DNA from: an uncultured Oxalicibacterium sp.
GTDB lineage: Bacteria > Pseudomonadota > Gammaproteobacteria > Burkholderiales > Burkholderiaceae_D
Assembly: GCF_913776015.1 (NCBI RefSeq)
Contig: NZ_CAJYMD010000051.1
Coordinates: 90,715 to 154,714 of the forward strand
Reading direction: 5' to 3'
DNA length: 64,000 bases
This document shows positions 1 to 8,268 of this stretch, piece after piece. The position numbers and the translations under genes were made by a program. Under the pieces are notes generated by a model. The model did no database searches and was not told the origin of the DNA. It saw only the letters and a list, made by a program, of their open reading frames with translations. Position 1 is the first letter of the stretch. The number at the start of each line of letters is the position of its first letter.

Positions 1-785
1 GCAGCAATCAGATGGCGTGGCAGCACCGTGATCAGATCAGAACTGGCAACCACTTTACCTGCCGTGAAAAACTGATTCACCGTCAGCAGAATACGGCGCT
101 CGCGGCCCAGTTCGCTCAAGGCATCGTCCATCAAGCCTTTGGCGCGTCCCGAGAAACTCACCAGCAAGTGGTGCGCCTCGCAGTAGTTATCCAGCGTCAG
201 CTCTTCCTTTGCCAACGGATGACCCTTGCGCATCACGCAAACGTATTCACCCGTGTACAGGCTTTCGTGGCGAATCTGCGATACCGCGGTGTTCTGACCA
301 CTGGCCAGTTGCGCGGCAACCCCAGGGAAAAACCCGATTGCCAGATCGATATCGCCGCGCAACAGCATGGGGCGTGGTTCACGCGTCGTAAGTGGCACCA
401 TGCGCACATTGAGGCCAGGCGCTTCCTTTTCGATGGCGCGCACCAGATAGGGCAGCCAGAGCGCCGCCGTGGCATCGGCCATTGCCATGCGGAACGTGGT
501 GTTTGCACGCGACACATCGAAGGTGTCCGGCGTCACAGCCGCTTCGAGATCGGACAGGGCGCGGCGCACAATCGGCCACAACTCGACCGCACGCGACGTC
601 GGCTTGACGCCGTGCGCCGTACGAATCACCAGTTCGTCCCCTAGCGTATCGCGCAAGCGACGCAAGGCATTGGACACTGCAGGCTGTGTCATGGCCAGCA
701 GATTCGCTGCGCGTGTCAGGTTCTGTTCTGTCATGACTGCGTCAAAGACGCGGAGCAGATTCAGATCCAGTGTCAAAAAACTCAT
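1..785 (-). CDS. LysR-family transcriptional regulator (C-terminus outside window)
   Basis: The frame starts at the ATG at 785 and stays open to base 1, so about 261 residues are present and the gene runs off the window. The N-terminus (MSFLTLDLNLLRVFDAVMTE) and the following LTRAANLLAMTQPAVSNALRRLR helix-turn-helix are typical of LysR regulators of the NodD/NahR/LinR type. The rest is the periplasmic-binding-like effector domain (for example VRMVPLTTREPRP, DIDLAIGFFPG). It is divergent from the small gene at 932, and a perfect LysR operator lies between them, so autoregulation and control of that gene are likely. The effector cannot be told. Confidence 0.93.
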   Translation of the reverse strand, partial: MSFLTLDLNLLRVFDAVMTEQNLTRAANLLAMTQPAVSNALRRLRDTLGDELVIRTAHGVKPTSRAVELWPIVRRALSDLEAAVTPDTFDVSRANTTFRMAMADATAALWLPYLVRAIEKEAPGLNVRMVPLTTREPRPMLLRGDIDLAIGFFPGVAAQLASGQNTAVSQIRHESLYTGEYVCVMRKGHPLAKEELTLDNYCEAHHLLVSFSGRAKGLMDDALSELGRERRILLTVNQFFTAGKVVASSDLITVLPRHLIA

Positions 786-823
786 TGTTATTTACCGTTT
801 AAAAGAATCGGCAACCCGAAATT

Positions 824-846
824 TGTCATTCACAAAATATATGACA
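824..846. promoter_or_regulatory. LysR-type operator (TGTCAT-N11-ATGACA)
   Basis: TGTCAT (824-829) and ATGACA (841-846) are perfect inverted arms separated by 11 bases, the T-N11-A pattern of LysR recognition sites. The centre lies about 65 bases upstream of the start expected from the -10-like TATACT at 888-893, the usual place for a LysR activator site, and just upstream of the regulator's own ATG. Confidence 0.75.
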
Positions 847-931
847 GCCATCCCGAATTGAAATTAGATTTATATCTCTAGTGTACCTATACTGCAAAAC
901 ATCACAACTGCCGCATGATTCAAGGACCATC

Positions 932-1210
932 ATGTTTACCTCATTCCGCCGCCTTACAACGACCGCTTCGCCATTTGCTCTGTTCCGCCAAGCCAACCGT
1001 ATTGCACAATCGCAACCGGAAGTTGCTGCCGAACTGCGCATGCTCGCGATTTACGGAAAGAAAAAGCAGGGAGGGCGACCACAAGGTGGAAGCAAGACGC
1101 AGTCCAAGCCACTCATTACGCCTGCTCCATACAAACCAGCCTTTGCTGCAGAAGTCCGCATTCCGCGCGTCTTCGTGTCGCTGTTCTCTGGTAAGCCGGC
1201 GCTTGCCTGA
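932..1210 (+). CDS. Small hypothetical protein, probable LysR target
   Basis: A 92-residue frame starting at the ATG at 932, preceded by a weak AAGGA. I do not recognise the family. The N-terminal half contains a basic, Ala/Gln-rich stretch (RQANRIAQSQPEVAAELRML), the middle is Lys/Gly/Gln/Pro-rich, and no signal peptide or membrane segment is evident. It sits alone, divergent from the LysR gene, behind a -10-like TATACT and a perfect LysR box, which is the main argument that it is expressed. An in-frame ATG at 881 lies on the predicted promoter and is less likely as start. Confidence 0.5.
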   Translation: MFTSFRRLTTTASPFALFRQANRIAQSQPEVAAELRMLAIYGKKKQGGRPQGGSKTQSKPLITPAPYKPAFAAEVRIPRVFVSLFSGKPALA

Positions 1211-1521
1211 TTTCCGGCATGCCGTTGCAGTCCTCTAGCAACGGAAAGCAGATAGAGTCGGTTGACCGTTTTGCAAGTTAGTCTGTCGCATGCAGAGAGG
1301 TATCTGCAAATGCAGCCCAGGATGTCTCCTCCTCCCTCTCAGGGAAGGTTCAAGTCCCAGCGTGCCTATCGCCGCTGGGCTTTTTTTATTTGTTGCCATC
1401 TGTGAGACGTTTAACCGATTGTTGTTGCAATTAGGCATACAACTACTGTGTTTGCAGGCAGAATGGCTGAAACCGCAGTAACAAGCGCCCGCGCAAGCTC
1501 ATCGAGCGCGCATTTGATGTT
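1211..1521 (+). other. Intergenic region with possible small RNA
   Basis: No convincing gene. It holds short inverted repeats (CTGCA-AA-TGCAG around 1303-1314, GAGAGG paired with CCTCTC-like bases further on) ending in a strong rho-independent terminator at 1356-1387, about 150 bases beyond the preceding stop codon. A small RNA or a long 3' untranslated region would both explain this. Confidence 0.3.
1356..1387 (+). terminator. Rho-independent terminator
   Basis: Stem CCCAGCG (1356-1362) with CGCTGGG (1373-1379), ten-base loop, then seven T's. It ends the transcript of the 932-1210 gene or of a separate small RNA. Confidence 0.8.
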
Positions 1522-1743
1522 TTGCCGAAAGTGAAGTTACCTTGCTACAGGGAGTACGACTTGGGTCAGATAATCAAAAACAACTACACGAACGGTGCCT
1601 TGCTCAAAGAGCTGATGACGGCACCGCCAATGACAGCCGAGCAGCATGCCGAAATCATGCGCCAGAGGATTGCACATCGCCGCATGGTAGAGGAAGCGCG
1701 GGATAAAAAGCAGGCGAGTGAAGATATCTTTGCCGAAGAATGA
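1522..1743 (+). CDS. Small hypothetical protein
   Basis: The frame contains LPKVKLPCYREYDLGQIIKNNYTNGALLKELMTAPPMTAEQHAEIMRQRI in two parts and ends in a charged helix with an acidic tail (about 73 residues from a TTG at 1522). I do not recognise the family. No ATG or good ribosome site precedes this frame: it is open upstream to 1471 without a start codon. A different frame begins with an ATG at 1463 (MAETAVTSARA) and stops at 1534, which suggests a frameshift or an unusual start. A strong terminator follows immediately, supporting a real transcript. Confidence 0.45.
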   Translation: MPKVKLPCYREYDLGQIIKNNYTNGALLKELMTAPPMTAEQHAEIMRQRIAHRRMVEEARDKKQASEDIFAEE

Positions 1744-1744
1744 C

Positions 1745-1770
1745 AAGCGCGGTTCATCCGCGCTTTTTTA
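1745..1770 (+). terminator. Rho-independent terminator
   Basis: AGCGCGG and CCGCGCT with a five-base loop, followed by six T's, directly after the stop codon at 1741-1743. Confidence 0.85.
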
Positions 1771-1877
1771 TGCCAACCATCATCCGGCATCTGCTAGGGA
1801 CGCTCTTTACATATGCGCTTGATGGCAACAGCCCCTTACACGACGGCGGCTGTTCCTTGAGGCAACTGGAAGAAAGG

Positions 1878-1910
1878 AAAAAGGCTGCATTGTCGAAACA
1901 ATGCAGCCTT
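1878..1910 (-). terminator. Terminator of the fds operon
   Basis: A perfect 13-bp inverted repeat (AAGGCTGCATTGT, 1881-1893, with its complement 1898-1910) around a CGAA tetraloop. On the minus strand it is followed by a T-rich stretch. It lies 25 bases beyond the fdsD stop. Confidence 0.85.
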
Positions 1911-1934
1911 TCCTTGGATCCTTGCCGGCAGGGC

Positions 1935-2162
1935 TTAGATCAATTTGCGTGAACGCACGGCTTCCAGTGCAAACTCGCTCAGACCTTCGCCATTGTGTTG
2001 ATCGACATGCGCCATCAGTGCCTTGCGCATGCGTGGATCCCACGAACGCTTGAGATGGCCGATGAATTCATCGATCGACTGATTGCGGTCGCGCATGGCC
2101 ACGAAAAAATCACCGATCTGGTTTGCCATCTTGATCAGCGTATCAATGTTATTGCCGCTCAT
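1935..2162 (-). CDS. fdsD: Formate dehydrogenase delta subunit FdsD
   Basis: A 75-residue protein (MSGNNIDTLIKMANQIGDFF..., LKRSWDPRMRKALMAHV) matching the small delta subunit of NAD-dependent, molybdenum-containing formate dehydrogenases of the Cupriavidus FdsABGD type. Delta is a cytoplasmic component needed for a functional complex, and the family is always about this size. It is the last gene of fdsG-B-A-C-D, 29 bases after fdhD and followed by a strong terminator. Confidence 0.9.
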   Translation of the reverse strand: MSGNNIDTLIKMANQIGDFFVAMRDRNQSIDEFIGHLKRSWDPRMRKALMAHVDQHNGEGLSEFALEAVRSRKLI

Positions 2163-2191
2163 TCCTGTCTTCCTTCGAAAGAATAACTACT

Positions 2192-3019
2192 TCAATTATC
2201 GTGCTTCAACCGATGCGGCTGCGCATAAACGACGTGGCTCTGGTCACGTACGAAACCCACCAGCGTGACATTGGTGTCATTGGCCATCTTGATCGCAAGA
2301 CTTGTCGGCGCCGAAATGGCGGCAATCAATCCGATACCCATCGTGGCCGACTTCTGCACCATTTCATAACTGGCACGGCTCGTAATCAGCACCGCGCCGG
2401 CGGCAAAATCGAAACGACGGCTGGCCATCGCACCGATCAACTTGTCCAGCGCATTGTGACGCCCTACATCTTCACGAACGAGTACGACTTCGCCGCTTAG
2501 ATCCATCCATGCTGCAGCATGCGTCGCGCCCGTATACTTCTGCAGGCGCTGTTGCGCACGCATGGCACGCATGCCGGCATGAATCTGCGACGCAGTGAAC
2601 ATCGCATTGCCCTGGGCTGCCTGCGGGTGCCGAATTGCCTGTTCCAGCGTTTCGGCACCGCATAAGCCACATCCCGTGCGACCCGTCAGATTGCGACGTT
2701 TGTCTTTCAGCGCCACGAATCGTTCGGTTGCGATTTCCAGTTGTACCTGAATGCCATCGCATCCGGGCACGACCTCACAGTCATACAGTTCCGACTTGCT
2801 CTGGAGGATGCCTTCACTCAGGGAAAAACCCAGCGCAAAGTCTTCCAGATCGTAGGGTGATGCCATCATCACCGCGTGCGAAATGCCGTTGTACTCCAAT
2901 GCCACGGGCACTTCTTCAGCGACATCGTCTTCGCAGACAATGTGCTGGTCCGCATCCCATTTTTCTACCGGGACGCGAACCAGTGCACTGCGTTCATCGT
3001 CGGTGACAGCATTCATCAC
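2192..3019 (-). CDS. fdhD: Formate dehydrogenase accessory sulfurtransferase FdhD/FdsC
   Basis: A 275-residue FdhD-family protein. FdhD takes sulfur from the cysteine desulfurase IscS and sulfurates the molybdenum cofactor so that formate dehydrogenase becomes active. The family's persulfide-carrying CxxC is visible as TGCGLCGAETLE near residue 118, as are the typical ALxxRRFDFAAGAVLITSRA and KSATMGIGLIAA segments. It lies 13 bases after fdsA and 29 before fdsD, the position called fdsC in Cupriavidus. Confidence 0.95.
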   Translation of the reverse strand: MMNAVTDDERSALVRVPVEKWDADQHIVCEDDVAEEVPVALEYNGISHAVMMASPYDLEDFALGFSLSEGILQSKSELYDCEVVPGCDGIQVQLEIATERFVALKDKRRNLTGRTGCGLCGAETLEQAIRHPQAAQGNAMFTASQIHAGMRAMRAQQRLQKYTGATHAAAWMDLSGEVVLVREDVGRHNALDKLIGAMASRRFDFAAGAVLITSRASYEMVQKSATMGIGLIAAISAPTSLAIKMANDTNVTLVGFVRDQSHVVYAQPHRLKHDN

Positions 3020-3032
3020 GCGTCATTACACC

Positions 3033-5897
3033 TTACTTCGTTGCCGTTTCACGCGGGATCATGTCCGTACTGGCAAAACGCTCCTGCTGCGTGTTGAAGC
3101 GGTTATACGTACGCTGCCATTCCGAAGGTTGATCCACCGGCGTGATCTGAACAGCCGTCACCTTGTACTCAGGGCAGTTGGTTGCCCAGTCGGACGAGTT
3201 GGTGGTGATCACGTTGGCACCCGACTCAGGGAAGTGGAACGTGGTGTACACGACGCCTGGTTGGATACGCTCGGTGATATCAGCGCGCAGAACGGTTTCA
3301 CCAGCAGACGACTTAATACCAACCCAGTCGTTCTGTTTGATGCCTTTTTCTGCTGCATCGTCCGGATGGATCTCGAGACGATCTTCGCTATGCCACATGT
3401 TGTTGAAGGTACGACGCGTTTGTGCACCAACGTTGTACTGCGACAGGATACGACCCGTGGTGAGGATGAACGGGAATTCCTTGCTTGGACGTTCGCCACT
3501 GCCGTAGAACTTGGTGTTGATGAAACGACCTTTGCCGCGCACGAATGCATCGATGTGCATCGTTGGCGTACCTTCTGGCGCTTCGTCGTTGCATGGCCAC
3601 TGGATGCTGCCACCCAGTTCGTCGATGCGCTTGAAGCTCACACCGGTAAAGGTTGGCGTCAGTGCAGCGATTTCGTCCATGATTTCACGTGGATGCTTGT
3701 AGTTCATTGGGTAACCCAATGCGTTCGACAGCATCTGCGTGACTTCCCAGTCAGCGTAACCAGCTTTAGGCGGCATCACTTTACGAACGCGCGAGATACG
3801 ACGTTCGGCGTTGGTGAAGGTACCGTCTTTTTCCAGGAACGATGCGCCCGGCAAGAAGACGTGTGCGTACTTGGCGGTTTCGTTCAGGAAGATGTCCTGA
3901 ACGATGACACATTCCATTGCTTCCAGAGCAGCGGTAACGTGTTGCGTGTTTGGATCGGACTGAACAACGTCTTCACCTTCGCAGTACAGACCCAGGAAGG
4001 TACCTTCCAGAGCAGCGTCAAACATGTTCGGAATACGCAGACCTGGTTCGGATTCCAGTTTGCAATTCCAGACAGCTTCGAATTCGGCGCGAGCGACGGA
4101 ATCCGAAACGTGACGGTAGCCTGGCAGTTCGTGTGGGAACGAACCCATATCGCACGAACCTTGAACGTTGTTTTGACCACGCAACGGGTTCACGCCCACG
4201 CCTTCGCGGCCAACGTTGCCGGTTGCCATCGCCAGGTTGGCGATACCGATAACGGTGGTCGAACCTTGTGCGTGTTCGGTAACGCCGAGACCGTAGTAAA
4301 TCGCTGCGTTGTTTGCCGATGCAAACATGCGGGCAGCACCACGAATGTCGGCAGCAGGCACGCCAGTGAATGGCTCAAGAGCTTCTGGCGAGTTTTCTTC
4401 CAGCGACACGAATTCTGCCCATTCTTCGAACGACGCAACTTCGCAACGTTCCTTGATGAAGTCTGGCTTGTGCAGGTTTTCGGTGATGATGACGTGCGCC
4501 AATGCATTGACGATTGCCACGTTGGCACCTGGTTTCAATTTCAGGTGATAGTCAGCCTGGATGTGTGGCGACTTGACCATTTCGGTCGTACGTGGATCGA
4601 CAACGATCAGTTTTGCACCTTGGCGCAGACGACGCTTCATGATCGACGCGAACACTGGGTGACCCGCGGCAGGATTGGCGCCGATGATCAGGATGCAGTC
4701 CGATTTCATGACGGAGTCAAACGTCTGCGTACCCGCCGATTCACCCATCGTCACTTTCAGGCCATAACCCGTTGGCGAGTGGCAAACACGTGCGCAGGTA
4801 TCAACGTTGTTGTTGCCGAATGCAGCACGAACCAGCTTCTGAACCAGATAGCCTTCTTCGTTGGTGCAACGCGACGAAACCAGACCACCAACCGAATCCT
4901 TGCCGTGTTTAGCCTGGATACGTTTGATTTCGGATGCGGCGTAGTTGATCGCTTCTTCCCACGACACTTCTTTCCATGGATCCGTGATTTTGCTGCGGAT
5001 CATTGGCTTGAGCATACGATCTTTGTGGGTTGCATAGCCCCAGGCGAAACGGCCTTTAACGCAGGCGTGACCATGGTTTGCACCACCGTTTTCGTTAGGC
5101 ACCATACGAACGACTTCATTGCCCTTCATCTCGGCTTTGAACGAGCAGCCAACACCGCAGTATGCACAGGTGGTGACTTTGCTGTGTTCGCCTTGACCCA
5201 GCATGATGACGGTTTTTTCGGTCAGGGTTGCGGTTGGGCATGCGTCAACGCAAGCACCGCAGGAAACGCATTCCGAATCGATGAAGTCTTCGTTCTGGCT
5301 GGCCGACACACGCGATGCGAAACCGCGGCTGTCGATCGTCAGAGCAAACGTACCTTGGGTTTCTTCGCAGGCACGGACGCAACGGTTACAAACGATACAT
5401 TTCGATGCATCGTAGGTGAAGTATGGATTGGATTCATCCTTTTCCATGCGCAGATGGTTGTTGCCATCGTAGCCATAACGCACTTCGCGCAGGCCAACAA
5501 CACCAGCCATGTCCTGCAGTTCGCAGTTACCGTTGGTTGGGCAGGTCAGGCAGTCCAGTGGGTGATCCGAGATGTACAGTTCCATGACGCCACGGCGGAT
5601 GTCTGCCAGTTTAGGCGTCTGGGTCTTGACCTTCATGCCAGGATCGACCGGCGTGGTGCACGATGCCGGATAGCCGCGACGGCCTTCGATTTCAACCAGG
5701 CACAGACGGCACGAACCGAATGCTTCGAGGCTGTCGGTAGCGCACAGTTTAGGGACGTTGATACCGTATTCGGCAGCAGCACGCATGACCGACGTACCTT
5801 GCGGTACGGTCACAGTGATACCGTCGATTTCCAGGGTGATCATGTTTTCCGACTCGCGCTTTGGCGTGCCGTAATCGATACCGTTTAACAGATTCAT
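3033..5897 (-). CDS. fdsA: NAD-dependent formate dehydrogenase alpha (catalytic, Mo) subunit FdsA
   Basis: A 954-residue cytoplasmic catalytic subunit that oxidises formate to CO2 at bis-MGD molybdenum. The cofactor ligands can be read in order: 2Fe-2S cysteines 52/63/66/80; a NuoG-type cluster (His112, Cys116/119/125); two ferredoxin-type 4Fe-4S motifs (Cys167-177 and 210-220); then the proximal 4Fe-4S of the oxidoreductase domain (Cys244/247/251/279). The molybdenum ligand is Cys372 in ARVCHSPTGYGL, so this is a cysteine, not a selenocysteine, enzyme. A GGAG ribosome site precedes the chosen ATG; an in-frame ATG 18 codons later is an alternative. It follows fdsB by 21 bases. Confidence 0.97.
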   Translation of the reverse strand: MNLLNGIDYGTPKRESENMITLEIDGITVTVPQGTSVMRAAAEYGINVPKLCATDSLEAFGSCRLCLVEIEGRRGYPASCTTPVDPGMKVKTQTPKLADIRRGVMELYISDHPLDCLTCPTNGNCELQDMAGVVGLREVRYGYDGNNHLRMEKDESNPYFTYDASKCIVCNRCVRACEETQGTFALTIDSRGFASRVSASQNEDFIDSECVSCGACVDACPTATLTEKTVIMLGQGEHSKVTTCAYCGVGCSFKAEMKGNEVVRMVPNENGGANHGHACVKGRFAWGYATHKDRMLKPMIRSKITDPWKEVSWEEAINYAASEIKRIQAKHGKDSVGGLVSSRCTNEEGYLVQKLVRAAFGNNNVDTCARVCHSPTGYGLKVTMGESAGTQTFDSVMKSDCILIIGANPAAGHPVFASIMKRRLRQGAKLIVVDPRTTEMVKSPHIQADYHLKLKPGANVAIVNALAHVIITENLHKPDFIKERCEVASFEEWAEFVSLEENSPEALEPFTGVPAADIRGAARMFASANNAAIYYGLGVTEHAQGSTTVIGIANLAMATGNVGREGVGVNPLRGQNNVQGSCDMGSFPHELPGYRHVSDSVARAEFEAVWNCKLESEPGLRIPNMFDAALEGTFLGLYCEGEDVVQSDPNTQHVTAALEAMECVIVQDIFLNETAKYAHVFLPGASFLEKDGTFTNAERRISRVRKVMPPKAGYADWEVTQMLSNALGYPMNYKHPREIMDEIAALTPTFTGVSFKRIDELGGSIQWPCNDEAPEGTPTMHIDAFVRGKGRFINTKFYGSGERPSKEFPFILTTGRILSQYNVGAQTRRTFNNMWHSEDRLEIHPDDAAEKGIKQNDWVGIKSSAGETVLRADITERIQPGVVYTTFHFPESGANVITTNSSDWATNCPEYKVTAVQITPVDQPSEWQRTYNRFNTQQERFASTDMIPRETATK

Positions 5898-5918
5898 TTT
5901 TAGCTCCAGTCTCTCAGC

Positions 5919-7472
5919 TTACGCTGCGGTTGCCATAGGTTGATCGCCGAAATCTTCAGGGAAGTGGTTCAGGGCCGACAACACCGGGAACGGTGTCATA
6001 TTGCCCATCGCGCACAGCGATCCCGTGACCATCACATCGCACAAATCACGCAACAGACGAATCTGTTGTGGACGATTCTGGTTAGCAATGATCTTGTCCA
6101 TCACTTCTACACCACGCGTCGAACCGATCCGGCACGGGGTGCACTTGCCGCACGACTCAGCAACGCAGAAATGCATTGCATAGCGTGCCTGCTTTGCCAT
6201 ATCAACGGTATCGTCGAAGGCAACCAGACCACCGTGACCAACCGTCGAATCGACGGCAGCAAATGCTTCATAGTCAAACGGTGTATCGAACAGCGATTCA
6301 GGCATGTAGGCGCCGAGTGGGCCACCAACCTGTACCGCACGGATAGGACGGCCCGATTCCGAACCGCCACCGAAGTCATACAGCAATTCACGCAAGGTCA
6401 CGCCGAATGCTTTTTCAACCAGGCCACCGTATTTCAGGTTGCCAGCCAATTGCATAGGCAGCGTGCCGCGCGAACGGCCCATGCCGTAGTTCTTGTAGAA
6501 CTCAGCGCCACGTGACAGGATCAATGGTACAGCAGACAGCGAAATGACGTTGTTGATGACCGTTGGCTTGCCAAACAGGCCTTCCAGTGCTGGAAGCGGT
6601 GGTTTTGCACGAACCATGCCGCGCTTGCCTTCGATCGATTCCAGCATAGCGGTTTCTTCGCCACAAACGTAGGCACCAGCAGCCTTGCGCACTTGCAAAT
6701 TGAAGGTGCGGCCCGAACCGAGGATGTTTTCGCCCAGGTAACCGGCAGCCTTGGCGTTGTCGATGGCTTCGTTCAGGTTAGCGATCGAGTGCGGGTATTC
6801 CGAACGCACGTAGATGTAACCTTCGGTTGCGCCAACGGCGATACCGGCGATCGTCATGCCTTCGATCAGCATGAATGGATCGTCTTCCATGACCATACGA
6901 TCGGAGAAGGTGCCCGAGTCGCCTTCGTCGGCATTACAAGCGATGTATTTCTGATCGGCTTTTGCGCCCAGAACGGTTTTCCACTTGATACCGGTCGGGA
7001 ATGCTGCACCGCCGCGACCACGCAGACCGGAGTCGGTGACTTCCTGCACGATGGCAGCCGCTTCCATGGTGATGGCTTTTTTCAGGCCGACATAGCCGTC
7101 GTGTGCCAGATAGTCTTCCAGCGAAACAGGATCGGTGATACCAACGCGCACGAATTGCAGGCGTTCCTGTTTTTTCAGGTAAGGGATTTCTTCCACCAGG
7201 CCGAGCGCCTTGTCATGCTTGCCGCCGTTCAGGAAATCAGCGTCGAACAGACCGGCGACTTCGTGTTCTTCGATCGGACCAAAGCCGATGCGGCCAGCGT
7301 CGGTCGCGACTTCAACCAGCGGTTCCAGCCAGAACATGCCGCGCGAACCATTGCGCACGAGCTTGATGTCGATGCCACGGGCTTTCGCTTCCTTGGCGAT
7401 GGCGGCAGCGGTTTCATTCGCGCCGAGAGCCAGCGCGGTCGAATCGCGCGGGACGAATACGGTAATGGTCAT
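5919..7472 (-). CDS. fdsB: NAD-dependent formate dehydrogenase beta (diaphorase) subunit FdsB
   Basis: A 517-residue NuoF/HoxF-like subunit that passes electrons from the iron-sulfur chain to NAD+ through FMN. An N-terminal thioredoxin-like part (about residues 1-120) precedes the FMN/NADH domain with GLRGRGGAAFPTGIKWK and NADEGDSGTFSDR. The C-terminal 4Fe-4S site is SCGKCTPCRIGSTRG. Its ATG overlaps the fdsG stop (ATGA), so the two diaphorase subunits are translationally coupled. Confidence 0.97.
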   Translation of the reverse strand: MTITVFVPRDSTALALGANETAAAIAKEAKARGIDIKLVRNGSRGMFWLEPLVEVATDAGRIGFGPIEEHEVAGLFDADFLNGGKHDKALGLVEEIPYLKKQERLQFVRVGITDPVSLEDYLAHDGYVGLKKAITMEAAAIVQEVTDSGLRGRGGAAFPTGIKWKTVLGAKADQKYIACNADEGDSGTFSDRMVMEDDPFMLIEGMTIAGIAVGATEGYIYVRSEYPHSIANLNEAIDNAKAAGYLGENILGSGRTFNLQVRKAAGAYVCGEETAMLESIEGKRGMVRAKPPLPALEGLFGKPTVINNVISLSAVPLILSRGAEFYKNYGMGRSRGTLPMQLAGNLKYGGLVEKAFGVTLRELLYDFGGGSESGRPIRAVQVGGPLGAYMPESLFDTPFDYEAFAAVDSTVGHGGLVAFDDTVDMAKQARYAMHFCVAESCGKCTPCRIGSTRGVEVMDKIIANQNRPQQIRLLRDLCDVMVTGSLCAMGNMTPFPVLSALNHFPEDFGDQPMATAA

Positions 7473-7945
7473 TGGACACCTCGCTTCGCCTGGATCAGGC
7501 GGTTGAATTTCTCTTTCGATACGCGTGCGTACAGGTCGTCATCGATCTGGACAGCAGGGCCGCTAGCGCATTGGCCGAGGCAGTACACGGTTTCGAGCGA
7601 GAAGTTGTTGTCGTCGGTGGTACCGTGGAAATCGCAACCCAGCAATTCCTTGGCGTGCGAGGCGAGATCTTCGCAACCGCGTGCCTGGCAGGCTTCGGCG
7701 CGGCAGATCTGCACAACGTGCTTGCCCGCTGGATGCTGACGGAAGAAGTGGTAATAGGTAATGACACCATGCACTTCAGCGCGCGAGACATTGATGCCTT
7801 CGGCAATCGCAGGAACAGCGCTTGGCGGAATGTAGCCAATCGCACCTTGAATGTCATGCAGAATCGGCAGCAATGCGCCTGGCATCGATTTACGTTTGGC
7901 GATGATCGCCTCAACGGTTGCCATATCAAAAGTTTGGGTGCTCAT
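7469..7945 (-). CDS. fdsG: NAD-dependent formate dehydrogenase gamma subunit FdsG
   Basis: A 158-residue NuoE-like subunit binding one 2Fe-2S cluster (CRAEACQARGC and CLGQCASGP supply the cysteines). The frame is open further upstream, but the ATG at 7945 has a near-perfect AGGAGGAG ribosome site just before it and is the better start. First gene of the fds operon, so the promoter lies in 7946-8268 together with three putative FdsR sites. Confidence 0.95.
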   Translation of the reverse strand: MSTQTFDMATVEAIIAKRKSMPGALLPILHDIQGAIGYIPPSAVPAIAEGINVSRAEVHGVITYYHFFRQHPAGKHVVQICRAEACQARGCEDLASHAKELLGCDFHGTTDDNNFSLETVYCLGQCASGPAVQIDDDLYARVSKEKFNRLIQAKRGVQ

Positions 7946-8043
7946 ACTTACACTCCTCCTAGCGACGCAAATGGCACTGCTGCCTGCCATACGGTCGTGA
8001 AATCCAACGAGACCATAGTGTTTCCTTGTAAAAATTCTTGTCT

Positions 8044-8063
8044 ATATGCTGTTTAGAGCATAT
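8044..8063. promoter_or_regulatory. Putative FdsR operator 1 (ATATG-N10-CATAT)
   Basis: First of three inverted repeats of identical form in the fds/regulator intergenic region, closest to the fdsG start. Here the symmetry extends to TATATGC/GCATATA. Its position suggests overlap with the fds promoter. Confidence 0.6.
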
Positions 8064-8123
8064 AGTTTTGCTGGGGTATGCCTTGCAACACGCGAAAGGT
8101 AACACTGCCAGTGTGGTAATTCA

Positions 8124-8143
8124 ATATGCTTTTTCATTCATAT
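8124..8143. promoter_or_regulatory. Putative FdsR operator 2 (ATATG-N10-CATAT)
   Basis: Second copy, same half-sites and same ten-base spacing, 80 bases from copy 1. Confidence 0.6.
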
Positions 8144-8181
8144 CGGTAAACACGGCGTAAACGCCACAGCGTGTGGCAACT

Positions 8182-8201
8182 ATATGTTTCTCTGTGCATA
8201 T
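8182..8201. promoter_or_regulatory. Putative FdsR operator 3 (ATATG-N10-CATAT)
   Basis: Third copy, 58 bases from copy 2 and 68 bases upstream of the preferred regulator start; fits autoregulation. Confidence 0.6.
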
Positions 8202-8268
8202 GAAAGCGGTTTTTTCACCGTTTGCGCCCGTTTTTGACCGGATATTCATTCTAGGACGCTTCCGAGTC

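Noticed and set aside
12..644. Plus-strand frame at the left edge
   Set aside because: Antisense of the LysR regulator, whose minus-strand reading has a clear helix-turn-helix and effector domain.
1341..1359. GGTTCAAGTCCC resembling a tRNA T-loop
   Set aside because: The flanking bases do not form the 5-bp T stem, and no acceptor, D or anticodon arms could be drawn around it.
4700..4800. Selenocysteine at the FdsA active site
   Set aside because: The metal ligand position is an ordinary cysteine codon within ARVCHSPTGYG.
2883..5888. A 1001-residue open frame on the plus strand
   Set aside because: It is the exact antisense of fdsA; the protein is His/Arg/Phe-rich nonsense while the minus strand encodes a complete formate dehydrogenase alpha subunit with all cluster ligands.
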